From Flammula alnicola (lineage: Eukaryota; Basidiomycota; Agaricomycetes; Agaricales; Strophariaceae), in the NCBI GenBank assembly GCA_015499995.1, contig JADNRV010000195.1, positions 1 to 64,000 of the forward strand: DNA of 64,000 bases, in the 5' to 3' direction. Below are positions 33,301 to 44,267 of the stretch, piece by piece. Below the pieces are notes generated by a model that did no database searches, was not told the DNA's origin, and worked only from the letters and a program-made list of their open reading frames with translations. Position 1 is the stretch's first letter; each line of letters starts with the position of its first letter. Position numbers and translations under genes: made by a program.

Positions 33301-34410
33301 TCAGAGTTCCTTTTCGGCCTTCTTCCCTTTCCTGATCTCTATATCTTGCCGAGTCAGTTTGGTCCCAAGCAAACTGTCCCAGTGCACAAAAAACGGTTGA
33401 GAAAAGTTTGATTTGATTCCTATGGTCTGATAATATCGTCAGTACCTCGAAATATATGGACAAAACAGTGTGAGTAGACACACCTGGTGATGAATGTCAT
33501 GATAATCTGCTGAATTCTCAGTGAATATCTGGAAGGGATCGAAGGGGAACTTGTATCCGGCATGGTCGTCGACAGATTTTAATGTCGCTATAAGGAAGAA
33601 TAGCATGGCCTGCCGGGTGGATAGTCCAGTTACAGCCTCCGCTATCGCAGCGCCAAGGGAGTCGAGAAGGAGCCCTTCAACCGGATGGTTGTACAAGGCG
33701 CCGTACGCGTATGGGACGTAGAGCCGGTGGTGATGTGAATGAACGCGCTTGTACAAGAATTCAACGGAATGGAATAGGCGATGACCGAAATAGAAATAGG
33801 TGTCCATACAAAACCTAATAAGGATTTCCACGTGAGCGCTTATACGGAATGAACCCCATGTGAAAAATACTCACATCGCCAATGCAAACTGGAAAACGGG
33901 AACACCCCACCAGTAAGCGAAGTACGCAAACTCGGGAAGCAGTGTCTCCCCCAGGACAGTCCCGAACGCACTGCGCATCGTCGGCCGAGCTACATCTGCA
34001 AAATATTGCATTTTCAGTTGATGGTCGACGTTGTGCCCCATCTCGTCTACCGAAAGCCACCAAAGGCCCAAGCATGTCTGAAGGACCTGTTGCAGAATAA
34101 CACCCCAGAAGACCTGGGATGGTGTCGCTATGTTCCTTGCTTTCTCTTCCTCGGAAGTGTGGATGCGGTACTTTTCCGGCCACTTCCATCCAGCAGTGTC
34201 GAGTTTGTGGAAGAAAAAGGAGTAAAGCCAGTACGCGACTATGGGTGTGATTAGGGTGAGCATTTGGTCGGACATGTTGGAGAGAAGCTGAGGGGAGGAC
34301 GAATAGTAGAATGGATACTGCGTGATTGGGTGAAAGCAAGTAGGGTGAAGGTCATTGATATCCGCGGGAGAACATGGTGGAAAAGCGGATGTCAAGTTTA
34401 TTGAGGTCAT
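33301..34410 (-). CDS. SUR2: Sphinganine C4-hydroxylase (fatty acid hydroxylase superfamily)
   Basis: The enzyme hydroxylates dihydrosphingosine at C4 to make phytosphingosine in the endoplasmic reticulum. Three exons (34410-33875, 33814-33484, 33426-33301) give 330 residues, the normal size. The start MTSINLTS precedes PFYYSSSPQLLSNMSDQML, a conserved N-terminal block, followed by the membrane helix TLITPIVAYWLYSFFFH. The three di-iron histidine boxes are present: HRLFH, HSHHH and HDIHH, with the linking GHRLFHSVEFLYKRVHSHHH and YNHPVEGLLLDSLG. The last exon reads TIGIKSNFSQPFFVHWDSLL and ends RKGKKAEKEL. Symbol is by family resemblance to yeast Sur2. Confidence 0.9.
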
Positions 34411-35788
34411 TGCGAAAGAGGTCCCCGTGCCCGTGAGGTACAGCTGTTCAACTGGGGAAGAGGCTGTCGAGGTAATTTTTTTTCTATAGCCTGCTTTATA
34501 TCTCCTCCATCTCATAGTTGCCTGGATCTATGCGATGGCATCAGTCTCCCTGATTCTAAATCGTCCAAAGATACGGCCCGACTCACTCTGGGGTCTATTT
34601 CTCTGTCTTTTAATTGACTACCCCTTGAATCTTGATGTAACATTGTAGGGACCCAACCCGACATTGAATATAGATGCAGAAGGGCCCAAACGGGCTTGGA
34701 TTCTGATGCCTACTCATGCATTCTGTATCTACCATACTCTGTGTAGTAGCCTGTGTAAAACTACCACTGCAAGCTATGCTCGCATTGGTCCAGACTTCCG
34801 TTCTATTAAACTTTCCCAATGATTCATCATCATTAAAGTTTCACTCGGACCTGTCGGAGAAAAGGATGACAGAATATAGAACTGCATAAGATGAGAAGGG
34901 TTACATGGGTACTTCTTCAAGACGGAGTTGCCCAGAATGGATATCCCGAGATCTCGGATTCAGAAACCCAATGATGGTGATGCTTGGTCTTACCTGGGCG
35001 CCTGGAAGATTGTGAAAACAGCAACCTCACCAGCGAAAGGAGACTGAGAAGCGGCCATCCAGATAAATTTATGATCTATTAATATGTTGTCTAAATCAGT
35101 TGAAACAAAGGCAATTCATAGTTATCCAGAAGGCGTTTACATAGTGTTTTGACACCGATAGCCGCAGTCAGTGTCTAAATAGTTGTTCTGAATTTTACGA
35201 GAAATTTCAGATGCCCGGGATCCAGATATCGATATTAGAATAGTGAACTCTAAATTAAACCGAAGGTCAGTTCGCCTTTCCTTTAATTAACGACATACTG
35301 TAGTTTAGCGGTACATATAGTTGACTTCTGAGGTACACAATATACCCAGGCACCGGCATTAGGCTACAAACATTTAAACGTTTAAATGCCTGTCGAGAGT
35401 TGAAAGTCACGATAAGCCCTGAATCATTGTTTGGATTGCATTTCGTGACAGTATTTCCGTCATTATATCCTACGATCACTGGATCAGCGCCCGTAGGTGC
35501 TCGGGTCGGTCAAGACAGGATCTCCGAGGGGGTAGATCTAGAGGACGACTGAATGAAGGCGGTTGGTGAGCCCTAATCACTACACTCCGTGTTGGTTGCT
35601 ACTCAACCCGAAAGTAGATGCACATTGCTCGACGGAAGCGTCACCGGTTGGATGAATGTTGTACCGAACTTTTAAACCTCAGTATATCTCGAGTTTTATA
35701 TTATAATTACAACCCTCAATAACGAGTAAGAATAAGGAGTAGTACTGCCGAATTCGGATCCACCAAAGCGTGAGTTGGGCAAAAGGGT
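34411..35788. other. No gene seen
   Basis: Promoter side of the hydroxylase gene, then about 1 kb of AT-rich sequence without supported frames, up to the 3' end of the transporter gene. Confidence 0.4.
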
Positions 35789-37916
35789 CTAATTTCCTGT
35801 AACAGCTGGACCATCCTTCTCCGACGATTCTGGATCCTGTAGTCCCCAGGTATCGTCTAAAGCCTTCTGCATTTTTACCTCCCGCATCACGACGCAGGAA
35901 AGCAGTCCTAACCCCGCAATACCGATCATCGCTTGCCAGATTGTCCGTAGACCATCGGCGAATACTTTCTGAACCTCCCGCTGACTGTCGGGAGGTAGTG
36001 TCTCAATTTGTGGGATGAGAGCATATATAAGTTCGGGGCCTGAGAATTTCGAAAGAATTTGCGGTGGAAGACGGCTTGAAAGCGTGTTCTGGAGGATAGA
36101 TCCTCCGATAACTGTTCCCCAATTCTAAAATAAAATTCAGCCCACCGAGGAAGAACCGAGGGACGAAAGATGAATATACCTGGGCAAACACGCGCATGAA
36201 GGTGAAGAAGGCCAGAGCATGCGAGTTATTCGAAACGGGCAAGGGCGCGACCACGGGGAACTGGATGCATACCCAAAGCATTCCCAAGCCAATCCCAAGG
36301 ACGACTTGGAACCCCACATAAGCAGGTTTTGAGCTATCTGGTTCCAGTATCGTCAAGAGGCCAAAGCCGACCATAACGAAGACCCATCCCAGGTAATTCT
36401 GGGGTCTATACCGATCAAAGTACTGTATTGATACGCCGGTAAAAATTGCAATGAATGGAATCACGAGAGCGATGCCGAAGAGATCCACTCCTGATTTGAT
36501 CGGAGATGCGAGCTTGCATGCTTGGAAGTATACAGGAAGGTAAACTGAGGAACGTTTCAGCATCAAGTATTCGAATACGGCACTCAAGTAGAGTCGGGAC
36601 TCACAAATGGCCGCCATAGACACGAGGCCATGTAGAGCAGTCCCTATGTAACTTCGTTCAACTGTCAGACACTGGAATTGTTCCCCATAAAATGAGCAGC
36701 AGGTACGCACCCACTCAACGTAGTCCGATCCTTGAGGATGAAAGGCGGGATCTATAAATAAACGCTGTCAGTGCGGCGAGATGAATCGAGTACTTCAAAA
36801 TAGACTTACAGTGGGCGATTTTGCCCAGGTGAATTCGACGACTAGGAAAGCCAAAAGACACACCAAACCGATACAAAGCGGCACAAGGACATGGAATGAT
36901 TTCCACGGGAAACGCGCTCCGCCCCAAGCAAGAGCGATACTGACAGAAGTGGTTCCAGATATAACGAGCAAGAGTCCGCTGATAATTGGACCGTGAGACG
37001 AGGAGAACGGAGAGCTACATAAATATCATCAAGCGAGTGCTTACAGCCAATCCATGTTAGTCATCATGTTCTGAAACTTTTGACGAGGTGTTCGGACGTT
37101 GAGAAATAGAAGCGATAGGATGAAAGCGATGGCGCATATTGGGATATTGAGGTAGAAAAGCCACCGCCATGCTCCTGACTGAGCTAGGGAACCCCCAATG
37201 GGCGGTCCGATGGCGCTGTTCCGGGTTTAATTGGAGGATATAACAAACAAGAAACAGAGAACTCACCATGCAAGTGCCCACACACTTTGAACGGCCGGGG
37301 GTTAGTTGATATGACCAAGAAGGGATGGATGGGATAATCACGATGCGATGATGCCCAGAAATTTTCCTCGTTCAGGAAGAGGGACCAGATCCGAGTAAAT
37401 GATCTCTGTCACGGAAAGACATCCGCCGCCTCCGATTCCCTGAACCACTGAAAGTGATGAAATTTTCAAAATGTGAAACGTAGGAACAAGGATATCTTGG
37501 CGCTTACCTCTTCCTGCTATAAGCATATTCATGCTCCTTGCGGACCCGGATATCGCTGAACCTACGGCAAAGATCGAAATGGATCCCAGTAGAATGGGCT
37601 TTCGACCAAGCGTGGCAGCCAAACCACCGACGACCGGAAGAATTGCCGTCGAGGCAATGGTGTACGCGCTCCCGACCCAGATGAAGTCAGAGCCGTGAAG
37701 ATGCTCGACGATCGTCGGCAAAGCAGTGGAAACGGCAGTCTGAAGAATACCGTTAGGATGAGATACACTCAAGACAGTACTCGTACTCACAAGGTCAAGA
37801 GCTGGAAGGAAATCGACGAGAAGATTGGCTGCGAATACGAGCCAGAACTTGGAGCCTCTTCTCGGTGAATCGACAGCCTCGACCGCTGCCGATGCTATGG
37901 CTTTCTCTGCAGGCAT
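35789..37916 (-). CDS. MFS transporter, DHA2 (14-TM) drug:H+ antiporter type
   Basis: Several short introns split the gene. Joined frames read MPAEKAIASAAVEAVD, the first helix FWLVFAANLLVDFLPALDL, then TAVSTALPTIVEHLHGSDFIW and WVGSAYTIASTAILPVVGGL, the MFS signature LAATLGRKPILLG, VVQGIGGGGCLSVTEIIYSD, and the antiporter motif ACAIGPPIGGSLA. The middle and C-terminal helices include SGVDLFGIALVIPFIAIFTG and GFQVVLGIGLGMLWVC, then NWGTVIGGSILQNTLSSRLP. The stop is at 35789. The order of motifs and length fit 14-helix exporters that remove drugs or fungal metabolites across the plasma membrane. No biosynthetic cluster surrounds it. Exact exon borders were not all fixed. Confidence 0.85.
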
Positions 37917-38483
37917 GGCTGTCAGTGTCGTCGAGGTTTTGGCAGAGCTACTCGTGCGGTTGATTCAAATGGCTTTTTTGTCCCCCCAGAATTGCGGCAT
38001 CATGAAGCAAGTATCTGTTCCTCGTTCTCAGTCAGCCGTGGAAATGGAAGCTGGGGAATCCGAATGGGGCTCACCCGGGTTTGGTCATCAATGCATCATG
38101 TATCAAGCTCAAGGTCTATACTTACATGCTCAGTTTCCGAGCTGTCCGAGTCACAGTTTGCTGTGCACGAATTCCACATGCATTATGTCCAGTGGCACAC
38201 TGTAGTGATCTGTGAAGCAAGAAAAGTGCGGCGAATTGAACCCGTTCCATCTAAAAGGATCTCAGGGTTCAGTACTCAGTGCCAGTTACTTACTGCATTA
38301 CAATGATGATTACATGATGATATCGGAGGTGATCATGCGGGAGTAACGACGATAAAGATTGGAAAAAGAGATTTCAAAAAATAGCAAAAACACAACCAGT
38401 TCGGTTGGTTCGGACCTCACGTTTACGTATGGAATGTGCAGGGCCGAGAGCCAGGGACAGTATCGTTCCATAGAGATCTCGTC
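37917..38483. other. Promoter side of the MFS gene
   Basis: Plus-strand frames here (37825-38205 and 37992-38306) overlap the start of the transporter on the other strand and have no recognisable content. No gene is called. Confidence 0.4.
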
Positions 38484-38557
38484 GATTCGATGGCGTAGTT
38501 GGTTATCGCATCTGTCTAACACACAGAAGGTCCTCAGTTCGAGCCTGGGTCGAATCA
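38484..38557 (+). tRNA. tRNA-Val (AAC)
   Basis: 74 nt. Acceptor gattcga/tcgaatc pairs fully, D arm tggcgtagttgg, anticodon loop ctaacac (AAC), T arm gttcgagcc. A run of six T begins two bases after the gene (Pol III terminator). It is the second copy of the tRNA at 28123-28196, on the other strand, 10 kb away. Confidence 0.92.
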
Positions 38558-39883
38558 CTTTTTTCTGTTCCCCATTGTGCTGCTGTGAGATTTCGGAAGA
38601 ATTCGGCAGAGTTTTTACATATTCGTCGAGGCAAAGACCTAGGCAAATGAAATATCAATATATAGCGGAAACATGTCTATATTGAAAGCTGAAAGCTATG
38701 CCGCGGCAGCGAGAGCCAGCGAGTAAGGTTCGTATTTACTTGCATAAAAACGTAGAGTCAATGTCAGTGTTGTGCCAGCAGTTCTGTTTCGGTTAGGAAC
38801 GGTTATGGATTGATAGGAACTGTAACCGAGCCTTGCCAAATATAGATATCGAGTGTCGGCCAGATCAATGAGAACGTCGAAAAGCCTCAATCTGCGTGAT
38901 TACTTACATGAAATGAGAAGGAGATTTGATATTGAAAACAATACATGTTAGCCAAGTAGTATATCTTGCATAGTATCATCAAGTCCGGCATCTGGATCTT
39001 CGTCACCTCAGGCTTCAGTGCTCAGCATCCATCTCCAGTAAATCATACAATTCCAGCCTGAGTTCCTCTTCAAATGTGAGTGCCGCAAAGCGAGCATAGT
39101 GAGAAGACCAGGAATCAAACGTAAAATCGGATATTGCTATCCTTGCCTTACATGACCCTTACTGCTTGCCGTGGGATAGTTATTTGATGAATAACTGTTA
39201 ATAACTGTTACGAACCATGTAACCGTAGCTGTAACTATAACCAGTAACTCTGGTCAGAGGCATACTTCGATTGGTCTTTTAAGATCCCATCAAAATTACA
39301 TAAGTTCCCCATTTACGGTTGCCATCAGTCACACCGAGCGCATGTGGACCCACGCCCTTCGGCAGCAAGGGTCAAATTCCAAATGCGGAAGTTTCTCGGC
39401 CCGTTCCCACAGGGTTCATTCCACCTGTGCTCGTCGTCTACAACGGTGAGCAGCCTATTTCCATCATTCCTCAGGCCTTTCCCTTCATGTTTTCTGTTAT
39501 TAAAAGCAAATATACCTGAATATATATAATATCACATTATTTGCGTCTGAAAACTTCTAAAGGAAGGCAAATGTGACTTGATATAGAGAGGGTACAGGAC
39601 AGGAATTTGAGAGCACTCTTAGACGCATTTTCACACATATAATATAATATTAAATATATATGGGTACTTTAAAAATCATAAACACAAAAAAACGAAGGGG
39701 AACGGTCGAAGAATGGTGGAAATAACCCGCTTGCCGTCGCTGATGGCGAGCAGGAGAAGGGAGCGGGTTCTGCATTTGGTCTGCGCGCCACGGTACCACC
39801 GGCATGGCGGGATGTGACATGGGTTTGGCGATTTCGCCTAGAAAAGGAAAGTCTCCGGGATTACCCGGACTCTGTGCCTGGAT
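38558..39883. other. No gene seen
   Basis: Contains short repeated taactgtta / gttatgg motifs at 38800-38830 and 39190-39250 that may be repeat relics, and an AT-rich tract near 39640. No supported coding frame. Confidence 0.4.
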
Positions 39884-40361
39884 CTAAAAAGACCAATCGA
39901 ACGATACCTCACTCTGGTCAACAACCGCACAACACTGCAATGCAACGAGCGTATCCGGCTCATGCCACAAAAGGCATATGAAGTCATATGTAGCGTCGGG
40001 CTGCTCCGCGTACCTGATGTTCTCCTTCCCCAGATCCATTTCTAACCTCTCGGAGAACCAGCATCGCATCGAGGGTCTGCTCTGCGCCGCCCGCCACGAT
40101 ACACGTCTTCGGCAGGCCCGCAAAAAGACCGGGCGTGTGTGAAAGCAAGATGGATCCTGGAGCCATCCACGGAATCGTAGCGGCGTCGGCTTCAGGGAGG
40201 TTACCCAGCAAGGCGCGTAGGGTATACCGAGATGCGAGGATAGGGTACACGAAGTCGGTCGAGTGGTGTCGTTGCATCGGGTCCCATCCACGGTCGGCGA
40301 AAGGAGAAGCAATTGAGAGCCCTTGCCTTTTTTGAGACATCATTCCGGGTCTATTTACCAT
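39884..40361 (-). pseudogene. Alpha/beta hydrolase fragment (hydrolase_3 type), frameshifted
   Basis: Only the C-terminal third of a steryl-ester or carboxyl hydrolase-like protein is left. One frame reads LLSHTPGLFAGLPKTCIVAG followed by GAEQTLDAMLVLRE. The continuation RLEMDLGKENIRYAEQPDAT followed by YDFICLLWHEPD lies in another frame, so a shift sits near 40040-40055 (ctccgagaggttag). The oxyanion HGG motif and the GDSAG nucleophile elbow that should precede are absent; upstream sequence is the promoter-like repeat at 40422. The catalytic histidine position reads YDF in place of the usual HDF. The gene is therefore dead. Confidence 0.75.
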
Positions 40362-40421
40362 TTTCGCTTGTCTGTGACGTCAGCAATAGACGTTTCTTGA
40401 TAACTTTTCTGCACAACACAT

Positions 40422-40599
40422 CTAACGAATAGACTCGTGACCAGCCTTATATGAGTGCGAAAACCCTCGATATAAGGACTGGAAAACCGGGACTTCCCGG
40501 CTCTTGTCGCGCGCTATGATCGAAAGTGGAGCGTTCGGACATCACCGGCTGCCCTTTTTAAGAAAAAGACCTCAAATAGGAAGGTACGTTTTGGCAGTA
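40422..40599 (+). repeat. Left copy of inverted promoter-like repeat
   Basis: About 178 bp that match, in inverted orientation and at roughly 80% by eye, 42478-42650. Shared blocks include gctatgatcgaaagtggagc, a gttcggacatcaccg block and gacctcaaataggaaggtac. It lies 80 bp before the ATG at 40678, so it probably supplies the promoter of the unknown gene. Confidence 0.75.
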
Positions 40600-40677
40600 G
40601 AGCACGCCGACGACGGTCGCAATCTCTCGCTTTCCTGCTCTCATCCATACCTCTCATAATCGCTTCTGTTACACCCG

Positions 40678-41639
40678 ATGCCTCCAAAGCCTTCTTTCAA
40701 AGTCAAAATATCAGCAAACGAGAAAGAAAATGTTTCACTACCTTCCTCGTCGACGATGAGCTTTGCCTTGCCAGGAACGTTGGCGGAGGACAAGCTGCTG
40801 CGAAAATCCCAGCGGGAATCGAGCTTCAACAGCTCGAACGTCAGTAAGACTCGTCTTTCTGAATGGGACCTCAATGTGTCCAACGCTGGCCCTCTGCCGG
40901 CTCAGAGCTCGACGTCAATTGCATATGGCATGCCAACCCCACAAACGCCGTGGAATCTACTGGACATTGGCCATACGATGGACCTGGAAACTGGGGTATA
41001 TAATGACGTGGTGGGGAGGGTAGGCTGGACTGCTTCAGAAGACTGCTTTCCATTGTAATTATGCCATGAGCAATATATTGTTTGACTACTCATCCTCTTG
41101 TCCTATGTGTGATCAGAACACCGCCTACCTCAAAGGCATCCGTCCTTCTTTCTCCCATCTCATTATCAAAACAGGCTCCTACATTGCATGAATCTGAAGC
41201 TGCCGAGGCATTGCTCAGCTTGAATTCTCTGCGGCATAAGAATGTTTGGCCTGTCGACGACTCTGATATGGTTATCGACTCGGAAAGTCAACCTCCAGCC
41301 GTATTCATTGCTCCAGAAACACCCCTTTCACCCCTCTTTATTCCTGGCACAAGTCTACCTCATTTCTCCAGCTTTACCGATGCTCAGGACCTCACACCTA
41401 ATGATCTGTTACCAAGTTTGATTGATGCCGAAGCATTCGTAGTTTCTGATATCTTCAATGCTTCCATGTACCCGATGCGTTGCATAGATGGTGTTGGGAC
41501 GATTCGACGTGACACGGATAGGTATGTGGTTTGTTTTGAGGACTTTCTTCGTGACAGTTTTGAGGATGTGTGGCGGAAATGTGGCGGAGAAGGCCTTCCA
41601 GCGGACATGATTTGGGAAAAGCTTCTTGATTTCGTCTAG
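40678..41639 (+). CDS. Unknown disordered protein with KEN motif; 3' part is chimeric
   Basis: Exon 1 (40678 to about 41055) reads MPPKPSFKVKISANEKENVS and ends TASEDCFPL. A 60-75-nt intron ending at ctgatcag (near 41117) joins it to TPPTSKASVLLSPISLSKQA. The protein is Ser/Thr/Pro-rich, has a KEN box (NEKENV) and several TP/SP sites (PTPQTPW, LTPPTS, LLSPIS, ETPLSP), as seen in cell-cycle-regulated proteins, but no domain is recognised and no function should be assigned. From about 41430 the frame runs antisense to a real helicase, so the last 65 codons are probably not original and the true C-terminus is lost. Confidence 0.5.
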
Positions 41640-42386
41640 TCTGCCCCACGCAGGGCGAAACGGAGGTAAACCATACAATGGCAGACCTGCGGTGTGAATG
41701 AAATGGGCTTCGTCGACGTTAACCCGGATTATCCTGCGCTGAAATGGCATACATCTTCGTATCAACATCCCTAGGCGCCCAAAGTGTCCAGCCGGAGTCT
41801 TGAATAGCTGCTCGACGGTGACGATGAGGTGGCGTGCAGTTCCGAAGAGACGTGTAGACGAGTTATACACATTGGTCTACAAGATAGTTTAGTAGTCTAC
41901 GCTGAAGTCGATTAAAAGACTCACATTCCACCAATCGTTCTCTCCAGAGGTATCATCGTTGATTACAACGGTTGGGATTCCAAAGCGAGTGTTGAAGTCG
42001 GACTCTTGGGTGACCTGCAGACGTTTGAGAGGAGAGATCGTGATCGTGATGAAGTTTTCCGCTGGGTTGTCAAGGAGAATACAGAGCGCAATAGGCAATG
42101 TCTTCCCACTACCTGTTCCCGCGGCAATCAAAGCATCTCGTCCGTGAAAGTCTGTCAGAACTGTCCGGAATTGCATCTCTCGGGGCACCATAGCCCCTAC
42201 AGTAACAGTCCAGCAGATCATTGAAGCTCGAAAACAGACAGTCTTGTCCTCATCAGAAAGGCTTTCTAGGTATTGAATGGGAAGACGATCTTGAGGAATT
42301 TGCATTGATACCAGACGTGAAATCTCTCCAGGAGAACAAGTACGAAGATGCTGAAGCCATCCATCGAGAGTTGGAGCATATTCCAT
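41409..42386 (-). pseudogene. RecQ-like DEAD/DEAH helicase, 3'-truncated
   Basis: Two exons (42386-41925 and 41876-41409) give about 310 residues. The start is MEYAPTLDGWLQHL. Motif Q-like and motif I are present (DALIAAGTGSGKTLPIAL, Walker A), then ITITISPLKRLQ, motif II VNVDEAHFIH and motif III AFSATFPPH. The frame continues RVTSNRPNTIYATHRVHGSI and stops shortly after NYECF. The whole second RecA-like domain with motifs IV-VI is absent, so it cannot be an active helicase by itself. The break coincides with the joint to the unknown gene on the other strand. This helicase family is expanded in Agaricomycetes and includes telomere-linked types. Confidence 0.8.
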
Positions 42387-42477
42387 AGCATACAATTGAA
42401 AGAAAAGACTACATGTGAAGGGAAGGAATGAAAACGGACAACGCGAACGCGAGACGCGAGTTCTCTCTCGATGTCCT

Positions 42478-42650
42478 CTGCCAAAACGTACCTTCCTATT
42501 TGAGGTCTTTGCCTTAAAAAGGAGCGTCGGTGATGTCCGAACGCTCCACTTTCGATCATAGCGCGCGACAAGAGCCGGCAAGTCCCGCTTTACAGGTCCT
42601 AGTATCGTGAGGTTTCGCACATACTCGGACCGGTCACAGGTCTATCTAAC
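42478..42650. promoter_or_regulatory. Shared divergent promoter of helicase and HNH genes; right copy of inverted repeat
   Basis: The 286 bp between the helicase ATG (42386) and the HNH ATG (42673) is almost filled by this repeat, the partner of 40422-40599. It must carry the start sites of both divergent genes. The repeat is more diverged towards the HNH side. Confidence 0.65.
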
Positions 42651-42672
42651 GAAGTCGAAACGCTCCTTCATC

Positions 42673-43973
42673 ATGGCCGCGGCTCCTCCTCCTCAGATCG
42701 ACGTCTACGCTTCGTTACCTCTGAATGTGGCGCTTGGCCCCGACCTCTTTCTTGAATCTACCAATTGGCGTTCGGTCCATTGCCTAACCCTCCCACTCGG
42801 GAAGCTCAACGCACTGCAGTTCTCGCAAAGGTTGGCGTACAAATGGATCCGCTATGCCATTGGAGTTGTCGTTGGAGCGGAAGGTCACCTTTCTACCAGT
42901 CCAGATTCCCTGAATGTTGTCGACTACAACGCTGTCCTACCGGCTGAGTCCATTGTCCTACACTATAACACCACCAACGAGGAGAGGCGAAGGATGTTCC
43001 CCGTCGATCCTAATATTGAGCGCACAGACGTCACTTCTAGTGTGCACACCAATCGGAGGGATCAATTCAGGACCGAAATTTCAGAGCGGGATGGAAAGCA
43101 TTGCATCTTGACAGGTTTTGGGGAGATGTACTGCGACGCCGTGCACTTCCTGCCCCACAGCAAGGGCGATATGGTCTGCTACTCTTACTTTCAATCTGTC
43201 CTCGCTCACCATTGCAATCACTGTAGTACATTTCGACTTATACTCAGCACCGCAGTCGAGACCACACCAGAAGCGATATTATACAAGAGATCGACAGCAT
43301 CCGAAACGGCCTTTTTCTGAACTCTTCCGCTCACAGGGCGTTGGGTAAAGATCTCGCATTCTTAATGGTGCGTGCCGCTTGTATGATACCTAATCGGAGC
43401 CCTGATGGTGTCGATAAGCAGACACCCAACTTTGCCATGAACACGAACGACATTGACCCCACCGCACCACCAAGAGAGAAGCGGTGTACATCACATGTCT
43501 TCGGGGATGACGAATCTCTCCCCATTTCGTCACTCTGTCCGGGTTTTCGAATCCGGATTCATGATACTCCTGCGTACCCCCCTGCCATTCTCTTCGACGC
43601 CGTCTACGCTTGCGCGGTACTCCACCATTTTGGCACTCAGTCATTGAAGGATAGTGTCACCGCGACTTGGAAAGACACCTTCTACCCCGGTGGGGTCGTG
43701 ACTGTGGCACAAGCGGAGTACAAGGGAATCACTGATGAACGAGCCACCATTGCGGAGAGGAAACAGAACCAAGACTTGGAGCGTGACACACGCCATGAAA
43801 CTCGTCACCGCCCCGACACCTTTGACATGCTACTGACCCTGCCATATGCCATGGTGCCACGGGACGAGTTGCAGGCAGTGTTGAAAGAAGCGAAAGAGAA
43901 GGCAGAGGCAGCAGAGCAGAAACATGTGCAGGAGAAAGTTGATGCATGGATGAGGCAAATCACTGCTGTATAG
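42673..43973 (+). CDS. HNH nuclease domain protein (HNH_2 type)
   Basis: Three exons (42673-43173, 43227-43367, 43422-43973) give 397 residues with no break. The N-terminal 110 residues are a family-specific region (VYASLPLNVALGPDLFLEST). The nuclease core reads RDGKHCILTGFGEMYCDAVH, then FLPHSKGDMYI, and IRNGLFLNSSAHRALGKDLA, giving the cysteine, histidine and asparagine positions of the HNH_2 family. The C-terminus is a charged helical tail (EAKEKAEAAEQKHVQEKV). Members are common and variable in mushroom genomes and are presumed DNA endonucleases of unknown purpose. The gene is divergent from the truncated helicase. Confidence 0.8.
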
Positions 43974-44267
43974 CTTGCACGTAATACTCTTAGCCTGGCA
44001 GACATAATTTCTGTATTTTGTAGTCCGACCTTCGATACGTAGCCTACCTCTTGATATTTGTAGTAATCAACTTAATGCCTTTATCTCAAGTACTTGTTCG
44101 GAAAGGTTTTTACCTCTTCGCACTTGGGTGGAACATATCGCCATACATTTCACTTCGTGCCCTGGCTCCTGTACTCACGGGGATGATCAGGTCTGTCTTA
44201 CCGAGTCATAATTGTATTGCCACCATCTGGCCAACAACCTGAAAATGTCATTCATCCAACCCAAATT

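Noticed and set aside
37825..38306. Plus-strand frames of 104-126 codons
   Set aside because: They overlap the start and promoter of the transporter gene on the other strand and have no independent support.
41409..41639. C-terminal part of the plus-strand frame, as a conserved protein
   Set aside because: It is antisense to recognisable helicase sequence (RPNTIYAT, FSATFPPH), so it is a shadow created by a rearrangement.
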